From assembly GCA_015200345.1 (NCBI GenBank), contig CP054187.1, forward strand, positions 2,960,470 to 3,024,469: a stretch of 64,000 nt of DNA, in the 5' to 3' direction. Both the position numbers and the translations under genes were made by a program. Shown here piece after piece: positions 16,490 to 24,616 of this stretch. Each line of letters opens with the position of its first letter. Position 1 is the first letter of the stretch. Source of the stretch: Planctomycetia bacterium. GTDB lineage: Bacteria; Planctomycetota; Phycisphaerae; UBA1845; UTPLA1. A model generated the notes under the pieces. That model worked only from the letters and a program-made list of their open reading frames with translations, searched no databases and was not told the origin of the DNA.

Positions 16490-16892
16490 ATCCATGCATG
16501 AATTAACCCGTGCCAGCTTGGTCTCCCCCTCGCTGATTCCAGCGAAACGCCTTGTACTCGGCAGTAAGAAAGCGATCACTTCCAGCGGCTCCAAGGGGTG
16601 AGAGCTTGATCTTGGTACAGCCTGTGTTTAATGGGCAAAGCCCCCTGTTGATAGGGCCGACGATAGCATCCGGTCGATAATAGATGGAATGGGGCGCGTA
16701 AAAACGCGCAATTTCCGACGTAAGGGGGGAGGGGGTTGGTTTGGAAGGTGCAGGCGTGATAGAATCCAGCACAAGGGCCTTGGTGAAAGGTTTTCGCATG
16801 GCTGCATACCGGGGGATTCCGGTCTGTTCAACTCGTCGATGGGCTCATCCCCTGCGCGGTCGTAGGGAATTTAAACAGCGGGTTTGTACGCG
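16490..16892. other. Intergenic region upstream of the PAS/GAF/receiver gene
   Basis: 403 bp. It holds a small hairpin (GCGCGT-AAAA-ACGCGC near 16693-16708), a G-rich run (16723-16735) and a promoter-like pair at 16736-16765. No riboswitch class I know fits, and the short minus-strand frames lack family resemblance. Confidence 0.45.
16736..16765 (+). promoter_or_regulatory. Possible promoter for the PAS/GAF/receiver regulator
   Basis: TTGGTT (16736-16741) and TAGAAT (16760-16765) with an 18-nt spacer, about 125 nt before the ATG at 16893. The -35 is two mismatches from consensus. Confidence 0.4.
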
Positions 16893-18584
16893 ATGAACGG
16901 CACGGCGACTCATTCACGAATCCTCGTCTTGAGCCGCCCCGGTTCTCCCTCTTCCGACCGCGTTTCGCAGATTTTTCCCGAAGCCGAAGTTCGAACCGTC
17001 GCCTCGTTTGATGAAGCGGTGGCGGCGCTGCGCGACGGGCAATACGACCTGGTCATCAGCGACCAGCGCGATTTTCTGGCGTTGGAGCGTGCCTCGATCA
17101 ATCACCAGGCGACGCTGCTTCTAGAGACGATCGGGCAGGGCGTTTGCATCGTGGGGCTGGATGGTCGGCACGTCTGGTCGAATCCCAAGATGCAGAGCTA
17201 CCCGGCGGATTTGCAGGAGAAAGTCTGCGAGGTTTGCGCCAAGACGTTCGGCGGTGCCGTGGAGGCGGATCCCGCGCAACCCTCGTATCACCGCGCGCGG
17301 CGCTTCAGTCTGACGGGCGGCCAGGATCAGTACTTCGATCTGACGGTGACCCCGGTCATGAATCCGCGCGGCGAGGTGTCGCAGGTGGCGGCGGTGGTGT
17401 GGGACGTGACGCACAGTCGCCGTTTGCAGAAGAAGATCGACGCGATCGACCTGGCGGGCCGGGAGTTGGCGCGGATCGACGCGGAAACGTATGCGGGGAT
17501 GAACGTCGAGCAGCGCATCGCGCTGCTGGAAGAGAAGATGCACGGCTACCTGAAGGAGCTGTTGAACTTCGACAAGTTCGCCGTGTTGCTGATCGACAAG
17601 AAGACGAACAAGCTGGACTTCGTGTTTCACCACGGGCTGTCGCAGAAGAGCCGCGATTACGTGATCTATGCGGAGCCGACGGGCAACGGCACGAGCGGCT
17701 ACGTGGCGGCGACCGGACAAAGCTACATTTGTAAGGATACTTCGTTGGATCCCCTGTACCTCCAGGGGCTGGACACGACGGGCAGTTCGCTGACCGTGCC
17801 GCTGCGGCTGCGCGACGCGGTGATCGGCGTGCTGGACATCGAGTCGGACCAAGTCAACGCCTTCAACGAGGACGACAAGCAGTTCGCGGAGATTCTGGCC
17901 CGCTACGTGGCGATCGCCCTGAACACGCTGGACCTGCTGATCATCGAGCGGTACGAGTTCGGCGGGCAACTGGTCGACGACGTGTGCAGCGAAGTGGCCG
18001 GGCCGGTGAACGACATCATTGCCGAATCGCAGGGGATCATGGACGAGTACATCGGCAACGATTCGCTCCGCCGGCGGATCGCCGCGATCTGCGAAAACGC
18101 CAAGGAAATCAGCAAGCGCATCAAGGCCGCTGGCACGACCCGCGCCGGCATCCTCGGCCGTCACAACGACGCCACGCCGGTCGATCCGCTGATCAACGGC
18201 AAGCGCATCCTGGTCGCCGACGACGATCAGACGATCCGCGAGACCATCGCCGAGCTGCTTGCCCGCCGCGGCGGCAGGATTGACATGGCCACCGACGGCA
18301 GCGACGCCATCGCGCGCATCAAGCAAAACGGCTATGATCTGGTGCTGTCCGACATCCGCATGCCGCATAAGAACGGGTACGAGGTTTTTTCCGCGGCGCG
18401 CGACAAGCGGGCCGATTGCCCCGTGATTCTCATGACCGGCTTCGGCTACGACCCGAATCACTCGATTGTCCGCGCGCGGCCCGAGGGATTGAGCGCCGTG
18501 CTGTTCAAACCGTTCATGGTCGATCAACTGGTCGAGGCCGTGCGCAAAGCGCTGATGCCTGCGGGTACCGGAACGCAGCAGTAG
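16893..18584 (+). CDS. Multi-domain regulator: receiver-like, PAS, GAF and C-terminal receiver domains
   Basis: 563 residues from the ATG at 16893 (a TTG nine bases upstream is an alternative). A degenerate receiver-like segment comes first (RILVLSRPG... YDLVISDQRD, about residues 8-55). A PAS-like domain (about 70-180, ending VVWDVTHSRRL) and a GAF domain (about 205-350, with GTSGYVAATGQSYICKD) follow. A typical CheY-type receiver (about 430-555) has VADDDQ, the phospho-acceptor Asp in LSDIRMP, and a late Lys in FKPF. There is no histidine-kinase HATPase domain and no DNA-binding or output domain, so it is a signal integrator acting through partners. Confidence 0.83.
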   Translation: MNGTATHSRILVLSRPGSPSSDRVSQIFPEAEVRTVASFDEAVAALRDGQYDLVISDQRDFLALERASINHQATLLLETIGQGVCIVGLDGRHVWSNPKMQSYPADLQEKVCEVCAKTFGGAVEADPAQPSYHRARRFSLTGGQDQYFDLTVTPVMNPRGEVSQVAAVVWDVTHSRRLQKKIDAIDLAGRELARIDAETYAGMNVEQRIALLEEKMHGYLKELLNFDKFAVLLIDKKTNKLDFVFHHGLSQKSRDYVIYAEPTGNGTSGYVAATGQSYICKDTSLDPLYLQGLDTTGSSLTVPLRLRDAVIGVLDIESDQVNAFNEDDKQFAEILARYVAIALNTLDLLIIERYEFGGQLVDDVCSEVAGPVNDIIAESQGIMDEYIGNDSLRRRIAAICENAKEISKRIKAAGTTRAGILGRHNDATPVDPLINGKRILVADDDQTIRETIAELLARRGGRIDMATDGSDAIARIKQNGYDLVLSDIRMPHKNGYEVFSAARDKRADCPVILMTGFGYDPNHSIVRARPEGLSAVLFKPFMVDQLVEAVRKALMPAGTGTQQ

Positions 18585-18688
18585 CGCGGCGAGGAAGTGC
18601 GTCGAGCCGCTTCGGGGGTAGCCTTACTCATAACGTGGATGCCGCGTAGAATTCGCCCCCGGGCCGGGCGGACGGAGGACGTGCCGAC

Positions 18689-19984
18689 ATGAAGCTGCGA
18701 TGTCCGCGGTGCCAGAAGGCCCTGCAGATCGCCGACAAGTATGCCGGTCGAGCGATTCGCTGCCCCGCATGCAATCGTGCCTTCACCGTGCCCAAGCTGC
18801 AAACCGCCCTGCGGAGCGGAGGGGCCGGCGACGATCTCGATCTGGAGCGTCTCGCCGCGCTGGAGAAACAGGCCGGTGAAATGGAAGGCGAGGAGCTGAA
18901 GGCGGCGCAGGAGGCCGCCATCGCCGCCGCGCAGAAGGCAGCCTCCAAGGGCGACCCCAACGTTCGGATCTGCCCCAGCTGTCAGAAACCGACCCAGGCG
19001 AAAGATCCGTACACCGAAGTGCTTTGCTCCAATTGCTGGAACCCGATCCCCGCGCTGGTCAAGGCCGGCGGGCCATCGCCCCGTCGGCAGAGCGGTCCGT
19101 CCTCCGTCGCGCTGTTTTACAGCGGCATCGGCAGCGCGATGGCCTATCCGATCCCCGCGATCGCGTCGCTGATGAACGCGGCGGGCATCGCGGTCGGCGC
19201 GGGGCTGGTACCCGTGGCGATCTTCACGTCGCTGACTTATCTCATGCAGCAAAGCGCGGCGGGGACGGAAGCCGCCGAGCAGACCGGTGATTTGAGCACC
19301 GCATCGCTGATGCTGATGGGCATCTTCGCGCTCGAGGTGTTTTTCTTCTCGGCCGTGGCGATCCACACGTTTCTTGACGTGGTTCGTGCAACGACGGTCG
19401 GGCAGGAGGCGCCGCCGAATTTGTCGTGGAGCCCGGCCCAGTGGGGCAAGAGCGTCGTGGCGTATCTTGTGTTAAATGTCTATTTCGCGGTGATGTTGAG
19501 CATCGTCGTGTTTCTGACGATGGGCAAGACACCGGTGGAGTTCGTCATGGAGACGAACGCGACCGACCTGCTGGAAAAAGGCGGCGCGGGGTTCTTTGTC
19601 GGCTTGCTCATCATCTCGCTGGGCGTCCCGATGAACCTCGTCGGCATCGCGCTCGGATCGGTGTCGCAGGGCATCAACCCGGTGAACGTGGCCAAGGGCA
19701 TCGCCCGCACCCACGTGCATTACCTGTTTCTCGTCGTCATTCTCGTGGTCTATGGCATCCTGTTCGGCGGCGCGTTCTGGGCCATCGTTCACGACTGGTT
19801 CATCCCGAAGATCAGCCAGATGTCGGCCGGCTCGAAGGAGGGCAACCTGCTTCAGGTCGGCCTTGCCCTCGTCGCGTGGGGCGCGGTCATGGCATTCTAT
19901 TTCTACGGGATGTACGTCCTGGCCCGGCTGCACGGCCTGTTCGCCCGGGCGTTTCGCAAGAATCTGGAGTTCGGGGCGCAGTAG
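18689..19984 (+). CDS. Zinc-ribbon multi-pass membrane protein
   Basis: 431 residues with a good SD (GGAGG) upstream. The N-terminus is a zinc ribbon of the MJ0042 type (CPRCQKAL... CPACNRAF, residues 5-32). A charged coiled-coil stretch (about 45-85) and a second Cys pair set (CPSCQKP... CSNCWNP, about 95-120) follow. About six membrane segments occupy residues 140-420. Proteins of this form are common in planctomycetes. The function is unknown; membrane-protein quality control or transport are both possible. Confidence 0.75.
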   Translation: MKLRCPRCQKALQIADKYAGRAIRCPACNRAFTVPKLQTALRSGGAGDDLDLERLAALEKQAGEMEGEELKAAQEAAIAAAQKAASKGDPNVRICPSCQKPTQAKDPYTEVLCSNCWNPIPALVKAGGPSPRRQSGPSSVALFYSGIGSAMAYPIPAIASLMNAAGIAVGAGLVPVAIFTSLTYLMQQSAAGTEAAEQTGDLSTASLMLMGIFALEVFFFSAVAIHTFLDVVRATTVGQEAPPNLSWSPAQWGKSVVAYLVLNVYFAVMLSIVVFLTMGKTPVEFVMETNATDLLEKGGAGFFVGLLIISLGVPMNLVGIALGSVSQGINPVNVAKGIARTHVHYLFLVVILVVYGILFGGAFWAIVHDWFIPKISQMSAGSKEGNLLQVGLALVAWGAVMAFYFYGMYVLARLHGLFARAFRKNLEFGAQ

Positions 19985-20001
19985 ACCGCATCAAGACCTT
20001 G

Positions 20002-20029
20002 TTGACGCCGGTTTTCGTTTGGCTACACT
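20002..20029 (+). promoter_or_regulatory. Promoter for the 27-residue membrane peptide gene
   Basis: TTGACG (20002-20007) and TACACT (20024-20029) with a 16-nt spacer. The predicted start is near 20036, giving a 65-nt leader before the GTG at 20100. Confidence 0.6.
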
Positions 20030-20099
20030 CGGCTTCGCTCTTGCATGAAGTCCGCTTCTATGGCGGGCGCGAGCGCGAACCCGTACAGGAGGCCATCCC

Positions 20100-20183
20100 G
20101 TGGGTATTGCAGCGATCTTCTCGGCGATCTGGTACTTCTTTGTCCTCATGCAGTGGATCCTCTACCCGGCTCCGCGTATCTAA
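20100..20183 (+). CDS. 27-residue single-helix membrane peptide
   Basis: GTG start, 27 codons, TAA. An ideal AGGAGG (20087-20092) lies 7 nt before the start. The peptide reads VGIAAIFSAIW then YFFVLMQWILYPAPRI, which is almost wholly hydrophobic with a Pro-Arg tail and fits one membrane helix. A promoter-like pair upstream (20002-20029) and an intrinsic terminator downstream (20228-20268) make it a complete monocistronic unit. No homologue is known to me. Small membrane peptides of this size often modulate larger membrane proteins; the neighbouring zinc-ribbon membrane protein is one candidate partner (inference). Confidence 0.65.
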   Translation: MGIAAIFSAIWYFFVLMQWILYPAPRI

Positions 20184-20227
20184 TCACCCGCGCCCGGATA
20201 ATCTCCGGTTGCGATCATAAGAAAATG

Positions 20228-20268
20228 AAAGCCCCTTCGCCGCCGCGAGGTGAACGAGGGGCTTTTTT
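20228..20268 (+). terminator. Intrinsic terminator after the 27-residue peptide gene
   Basis: AAAGCCCCT at 20228-20236 pairs perfectly with AGGGGCTTT at 20257-20265, and the T run continues to 20268. Stem of nine pairs followed by six T. Confidence 0.75.
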
Positions 20269-20277
20269 CTTGCAGGG

Positions 20278-20473
20278 TTCTAGAACTGGTTTCAACACTC
20301 CTCTCCCCAATGGGATGGATTCGAGACGCGGGAGGCGACTTGCTCCTAGAACGGCTTCAAAACTCCTCTCCCCCTTGGGGGAGAGGTTGGGTGAGGGGGA
20401 ACAGTAGTTCAACCGAAAGGATTCACCCTCACCCGAGCCTCTCCCTGAAAGGGAGAGGGGGTTTTGAAACAGC
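20278..20473. repeat. Palindromic interspersed repeat, copy A (plus a degenerate partial copy)
   Basis: The full element spans about 20348-20473: a CTTCAAAAC end, a CCTCTCCC/GGGAGAGG palindrome, GGTGAGGGGGAA, a middle with TTCAACCGAAA, TTCACCCTCACC, a second palindrome, and the end GTTTTGAAACAGC. It matches the elements at 38275-38404 and 59402-59537 in the opposite orientation. A decayed partial copy lies at about 20278-20330. It reads like a non-autonomous MITE/BIME-type repeat. Confidence 0.75.
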
Positions 20474-20522
20474 ATGGAATCAGCAACGCCCGGTTGTGGG
20501 CATCAGATTTTGCTGCGAGGCC

Positions 20523-21833
20523 TTAGGACTTCGCACCGACATCCAGGGCCATGATGACCTTGCGATCGCGCAGGTAGAGCCGCTTGCCGACGAGGGTCGG
20601 ATGGGTCCAGGCGGCCTTGGTGAGCAGGGGCACGTTGGCCTTGATCTTGAACGACTCGGGGTCCGGCTCGACGAGGCCGACGTTGCCGTCTTCATCGACG
20701 ACGAAGAATTTGCCGTCGCCATAGACGAATGTCGCCTTGGCGAAGCCGCGTTCCTTCCAGCGGATGTCGCCGGTCTTGACGTCGACGGCGTAGAAGATTC
20801 CGGGGCCGCGCCCGCCCGATGAGGTGTAAATCGTGTCACCGAGGCGGATCGCGTTGGAGTGGTGAATCTGAAGTTTGGGGTTGGCCCAGACCTCTTCCAC
20901 CATCGTCTCGTCCCCCTCGCGTGACAGCTTCAGGCACTTGCTTCCGCCCTGGGCCACCGACGTGATGAACAGCAGGTGGTCCTTCGCGTCCCAGACCGGC
21001 AGGCAGACGTTCTGGCCCCACTGGTTTTTGTGCTCCACGCGCCAGAGCAGCTCGCCGTTCTCGGGGTTCAGCGCCGCCAGTTCCTCGGCCATGAAGCAGA
21101 GCAACTGATCCTGCCCGTCGACGTTGATGACCATCGGCGTCGAGTAGCTGTTCTTGAAATCCTGCTTCTTCCAGACGACCTTGCCGTTGTCCTTGCGAAA
21201 GGCCATGAGGCTGTGGCCCTTGCCGCCGACCATGGCGATGACCGTGTCGCCGTAGTCCAGGGCGCTGGAGGAGTAGCCGTGGTTCAGCACGGTGCCCTTG
21301 AACTCCTTCCAGAGATCGTGCTTCCAGACGACCTTGCCGTCGGCCTTGTTCAGGCAGTGCATGATGCCCGAGACGCCGATGGTGTAGACGCGGTCGTCGC
21401 AGATGAGCGGCGTGGCGCGGGGACCGGCCCCGAACTCCATGACGTGTTCATCCGACGGCTTGGCCTTGTACTTGTACTCCCAGATCGTCCGGCCGGTGCC
21501 GGCATCAAGACAGATGGCAACTTCCTTGCCGTCTTCGCCTTCCTCGCGATACATGGTGTACAACTTGCCGTCTTCCTCGCTGATGGACGAGTAGCCCTCG
21601 CCCAGCTCGCGCGTCCAGATTTTCTTGGGGCCGCTTTCGGGCCATTCGCCGGCGAGCTTGCCGCACTTGATCTTCCAGTCCTGATTCGGTCCGCCCCAGC
21701 GGGTCCAGCCGCTCTCGGCGCGGGCATGGACGGTGCAGCAGAGGGCGGCTGCGGCGGTCAGGCAGCAGACGGCCGCGCGCGACGCGCGCAGGATGGAGAT
21801 TGAACGCAGTGCGTCGTAATACGCGAAGGCCAT
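20523..21833 (-). CDS. Exported PQQ-type beta-propeller repeat protein
   Basis: The minus-strand frame is open to 23048, but the part beyond 21833 lies antisense to the dehydrogenase gene. The ATG at 21833 has AGGAG about 10 nt upstream and begins a signal peptide, giving 436 residues. The mature protein opens with WTRWGGPNQDWKI and has repeated blade motifs such as AICLDAGTGRTIWEY, MHCLNKADGKVVWKH and LAALNPENGELLWRV. This is the BamB/quinoprotein fold that planctomycetes use in many secreted proteins. The tryptophan-docking repeats are clear; a cofactor is not implied. Confidence 0.83.
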   Translation of the reverse strand: MAFAYYDALRSISILRASRAAVCCLTAAAALCCTVHARAESGWTRWGGPNQDWKIKCGKLAGEWPESGPKKIWTRELGEGYSSISEEDGKLYTMYREEGEDGKEVAICLDAGTGRTIWEYKYKAKPSDEHVMEFGAGPRATPLICDDRVYTIGVSGIMHCLNKADGKVVWKHDLWKEFKGTVLNHGYSSSALDYGDTVIAMVGGKGHSLMAFRKDNGKVVWKKQDFKNSYSTPMVINVDGQDQLLCFMAEELAALNPENGELLWRVEHKNQWGQNVCLPVWDAKDHLLFITSVAQGGSKCLKLSREGDETMVEEVWANPKLQIHHSNAIRLGDTIYTSSGGRGPGIFYAVDVKTGDIRWKERGFAKATFVYGDGKFFVVDEDGNVGLVEPDPESFKIKANVPLLTKAAWTHPTLVGKRLYLRDRKVIMALDVGAKS

Positions 21834-21980
21834 GTTCGGATGCTCCTGGAGGGTTGAGGCTCGCCGAGTCGGTACAGGATACAACGTATTGTGCCGTGCG
21901 GACTTTGGAAACTCAAGCACGGCGGGCAACGCAGCGGTGCTTTGACGATTCCAACGTGGGCCGACAGAATCACGGGCATC

Positions 21981-23087
21981 ATGACCAGAACCGCACAAGC
22001 CGCCGTGATGCACGCGTTCAAGCAGCCGATTCGCGTGGAGGAGTTCCCGCTGCCGACGGAACTGGCCCCCGGCGAGGTTCTGGTGAAGGTCGAGATGGCG
22101 GGGGTCTGCGGGACGGATGTCCACTTGCACGAGGGTCAGTTGCCGGTTCCGCTGCCGCTGATCATGGGGCATGAGACGGTGGGGCGGGTTCATGGCGTGG
22201 GCGGCGAGGCGACCGACTGGCTGGGCCAGCCGCTGCGGACGGGGGATCGGGTTTCGTGGACGGTGGGGATGACGTGCGGTCAGTGTCGATATTGTCGATT
22301 GTATAAACTTCCGGCGCGGTGTTTGAATCGCAAGGCTTACGGTGTGAACACGCCGTGCAACGCGCCGCCGCATTTCCTGGGCGGGTACGGGCAGTATCAC
22401 CATCTGCGCGCCGGGACGGCGATCTTCAAATTGCCGGACGATCTGCCGAGCGAGTCGCTGATCGGCGCGGGCTGCGCGCTGGTGACGGCCGTGCACGCGT
22501 GCGAGAAGATGCCGTATCGCTGGGGCGAGAGCGTGGTGATTCAGGGCGCCGGGCCGGTCGGGCTGGCGGCGCTGGCGATCGCGGCGGACGCGGGGTGCCG
22601 GCCGATCATCGCGATCGGCGGGCCGCGCGAGCGGCTGGAGCGTTGCCGGCGGTTCGGAGCCGACATTTGTATTGATATCGACGAGGTGCGCGACGCCGAC
22701 AAGCGGCGTGGCATCGTGCTGGAGCACACCGGGGGGCTGGGCGCCGATTGCGTGGTGGAGTGCGTGGGTCATCCGGCCGCGGTGGCCGAGGGCTGGCCGC
22801 TCGCGCGCGATGGCGGGCGGTACATGGTGCTGGGTCAGTATTGCGACGCGGGGCCGGTGATGCTGAACCCGCATCACATCACGAAGCGCGAGCTGGAGAT
22901 TCACGGATCGTACGGTTCGGAACCGGTGCATTGGGCGCGGGCGCTGACCTTTTTGCGAGCGCGGAAGGATCGCTTCCCGTTTCATGAACTGATCACGCAC
23001 CGGTTCCGGCTGGATCAGGTCAACGAAGCGCTGGAGGAAGTGGCGCACTGGCGCACGGGCAAGGCCGTGATTCTGCCGAATGGTTGA
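21981..23087 (+). CDS. Zinc-dependent medium-chain dehydrogenase
   Basis: 368 residues from the ATG at 21981 (the frame runs back to 21891). Catalytic-zinc residues Cys43 (GVCGTD), His64 and Glu65 (GHE) are present. Structural-zinc cysteines follow (Cys99, Cys102, Cys105 and Cys114). The NAD(P)-binding Gly motif is GAGPVGLAALAIA. The family oxidises alcohols or polyols; the nearest recognisable types are threonine/sorbitol and phosphonate-linked dehydrogenases, but the substrate is unknown. It diverges from the propeller gene over 147 bp and runs toward the PAP2 gene. Confidence 0.85.
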   Translation: MTRTAQAAVMHAFKQPIRVEEFPLPTELAPGEVLVKVEMAGVCGTDVHLHEGQLPVPLPLIMGHETVGRVHGVGGEATDWLGQPLRTGDRVSWTVGMTCGQCRYCRLYKLPARCLNRKAYGVNTPCNAPPHFLGGYGQYHHLRAGTAIFKLPDDLPSESLIGAGCALVTAVHACEKMPYRWGESVVIQGAGPVGLAALAIAADAGCRPIIAIGGPRERLERCRRFGADICIDIDEVRDADKRRGIVLEHTGGLGADCVVECVGHPAAVAEGWPLARDGGRYMVLGQYCDAGPVMLNPHHITKRELEIHGSYGSEPVHWARALTFLRARKDRFPFHELITHRFRLDQVNEALEEVAHWRTGKAVILPNG

Positions 23088-23170
23088 GCAAGGCTAAGCC
23101 TGCGGGTACTATCCTGCCGGTGCGCCATGGATGGCGCGAGGCGGCCTCGAACCTGATGGGAGGCTTTGTC

Positions 23171-24313
23171 ATGTCACGGTTCATTCTTCCTGCGATTGCA
23201 TTCGTTGTTTCACTCGCCGGTTGCGGCGCGCGGACGGCGAGCGTGGCACCGCAAGGGCTGGCGGGTCGGCTGGATCAGATCGAGCGGGAGCGATTGGCGA
23301 GCGCCGGTGATTCGCCGCATACGGACAGGAATCGGGCATGGCGAAGTTCCGGGTCATCGCGCTCCGCGACGGTTCGAATGAACCAGCCCGTCGCGATCGA
23401 GTCCGAATCAACCGGTGATCCGGCCCGTGGAGCGTCGCGCGAGGGCGGTATCACGCTGGCGCAGGCGGCGCAGCTCGATTTTGACGAAACGATTCTGCTG
23501 CTCGGGGATGCAGGCGAGGAGGCCCATGCCGCGGACGGGGTGGAGATCAACTGGTCGGAGAAAGAAGACAAGTATCTTCGTCGCCCGCCGCTGCCTTTGT
23601 TCTGGGAGACGGTCAAGCGCGACGTGAAGAACGCGCCGGCCGATCTCTGGCGTGACACGAAGCGCGTCTATGCCAACCCGGTCAATCTCGTCATCCTCGG
23701 CGGCACGTTTGGCGGGGCGATCGCGATCAAGGAATCGCGCGTCGATCATTCGATCGAGCGGCACTTCAACAAAGAGGGCGACTGGCGGCCGGCGCACCAT
23801 CATTTCAAGGAAGACTGGCGCGACGCGCTGGGGGCGATCGGCAATCCCGGCACGCACTTTGCCCTGGCCGGGGCATGGTACCTCATCGGTCAGCAGCGGC
23901 TGGATGACAAGACCTACGAAGTAGGCAAGACGCTTTTCTCGGCGCTGGCCATCAACGGCGTGACGGTGATGCTGGGTCAGGCGGCCTCGTACGACCGGGC
24001 ACCGAACGGTGAGCGCGGCACGATGCCGTCGGGCCATACGTCGAGCAGCTTCGTCGTGGCCAGTGTCATGCACGAGGCATATGGTCATGCGGTGGGCATT
24101 CCGCTGTACGCGCTGGCTGCGCTCGCCGGGTACGAACGCATTGAGGATGGCGAGCATTATTTCTCCGATGTGGTCATGGGCGCGGTGCTCGGGACGGTGG
24201 TTGGGCACAGCGTCGCGTCGGGCCGCGATCCGGAGTTCTTCGGCTGGAAGATCGCGCCGTATGCGAGCACGCAGGGCGGCACGGGCATCGCGTTCGTGAA
24301 ATCGTTTGATTGA
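23171..24313 (+). CDS. PAP2-family phosphatase, lipoprotein
   Basis: 380 residues. The ATG at 23171 is chosen because GGGAGG lies 8 nt upstream and the next residues form a signal peptide ending SLAGC, a perfect lipobox. A low-complexity linker (to about residue 130) precedes hydrophobic helices and the PAP2 signature: MPSGHTSSSF and the final ERIEDGEHYFSDV, which supply the two catalytic histidines. The family dephosphorylates lipid phosphates or undecaprenyl pyrophosphate. Lipid anchoring is unusual for the membrane-embedded forms and suggests an outer-envelope enzyme. Confidence 0.82.
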   Translation: MSRFILPAIAFVVSLAGCGARTASVAPQGLAGRLDQIERERLASAGDSPHTDRNRAWRSSGSSRSATVRMNQPVAIESESTGDPARGASREGGITLAQAAQLDFDETILLLGDAGEEAHAADGVEINWSEKEDKYLRRPPLPLFWETVKRDVKNAPADLWRDTKRVYANPVNLVILGGTFGGAIAIKESRVDHSIERHFNKEGDWRPAHHHFKEDWRDALGAIGNPGTHFALAGAWYLIGQQRLDDKTYEVGKTLFSALAINGVTVMLGQAASYDRAPNGERGTMPSGHTSSSFVVASVMHEAYGHAVGIPLYALAALAGYERIEDGEHYFSDVVMGAVLGTVVGHSVASGRDPEFFGWKIAPYASTQGGTGIAFVKSFD

Positions 24314-24359
24314 GGACGAAAAAGGCAGTTGTCTGTTGTCGGGGATCAGTGGTCAGCAT

Positions 24360-24385
24360 AGCGTAGGGTGCGTCCACGACGCAAC
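24360..24385. repeat. Short repeat GTAGGGTGCGTCC-type, copy 1
   Basis: The segment beginning GCGTAGGGTGCGTCC and ending ACGACGCAAC nearly matches the reverse complement of 58388-58412. It is a decayed palindrome (GGTGCGTC/GACGCACC in the better copy). Confidence 0.5.
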
Positions 24386-24412
24386 AATGCGACATGCCTA
24401 TTCCCCCATCCA

Positions 24413-24452
24413 TACAAAATTAAGGCCCGCGGTCGACAAGCGACCGCAGGCC
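24413..24452 (-). terminator. Terminator for the minus-strand operon of ECF module 2
   Basis: On the minus strand a 12-bp stem with one mismatch (24424-24435 with 24441-24452, 5-nt loop) is followed by TTAATTTTG. It lies about 165 nt past the stop of the gene at 24617. The rest of 24314-24616 holds only the short repeat noted above. Confidence 0.6.
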
Positions 24453-24616
24453 CACTCCACCCACGTATCTCACGCGGATGCCACGCTCATGTTTTCCGCC
24501 GGCGATTCACTTCGCCAGCGCATTCAAGTTAGCCCTCACACGCCGACCTGTCGAGTCGCGGACTGCGACTCGAAACGCGGCTGTGAAATCTTCTCCAATG
24601 CGTCGACGCTCGCGCA

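Noticed and set aside
16640-16720. Possible riboswitch in the leader of the PAS/GAF regulator
   Set aside because: The only clear structure is a 6-bp hairpin; none of the conserved cores I know (c-di-GMP, SAM, cobalamin, TPP) can be placed.
16503-16831. Short minus-strand frames upstream of the PAS/GAF regulator
   Set aside because: They overlap each other in different frames, have no SD and no family resemblance.
20348-20473. Repeat copies considered as a CRISPR array
   Set aside because: Units are long, palindromic and dispersed over the window, with no regular spacers and no cas genes.
21834-23048. Long open minus-strand frame joined to the propeller protein, which would make an 841-residue protein
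   Set aside because: This part is antisense to a complete zinc dehydrogenase with intact motifs. The propeller protein has its own SD and signal peptide at 21833.
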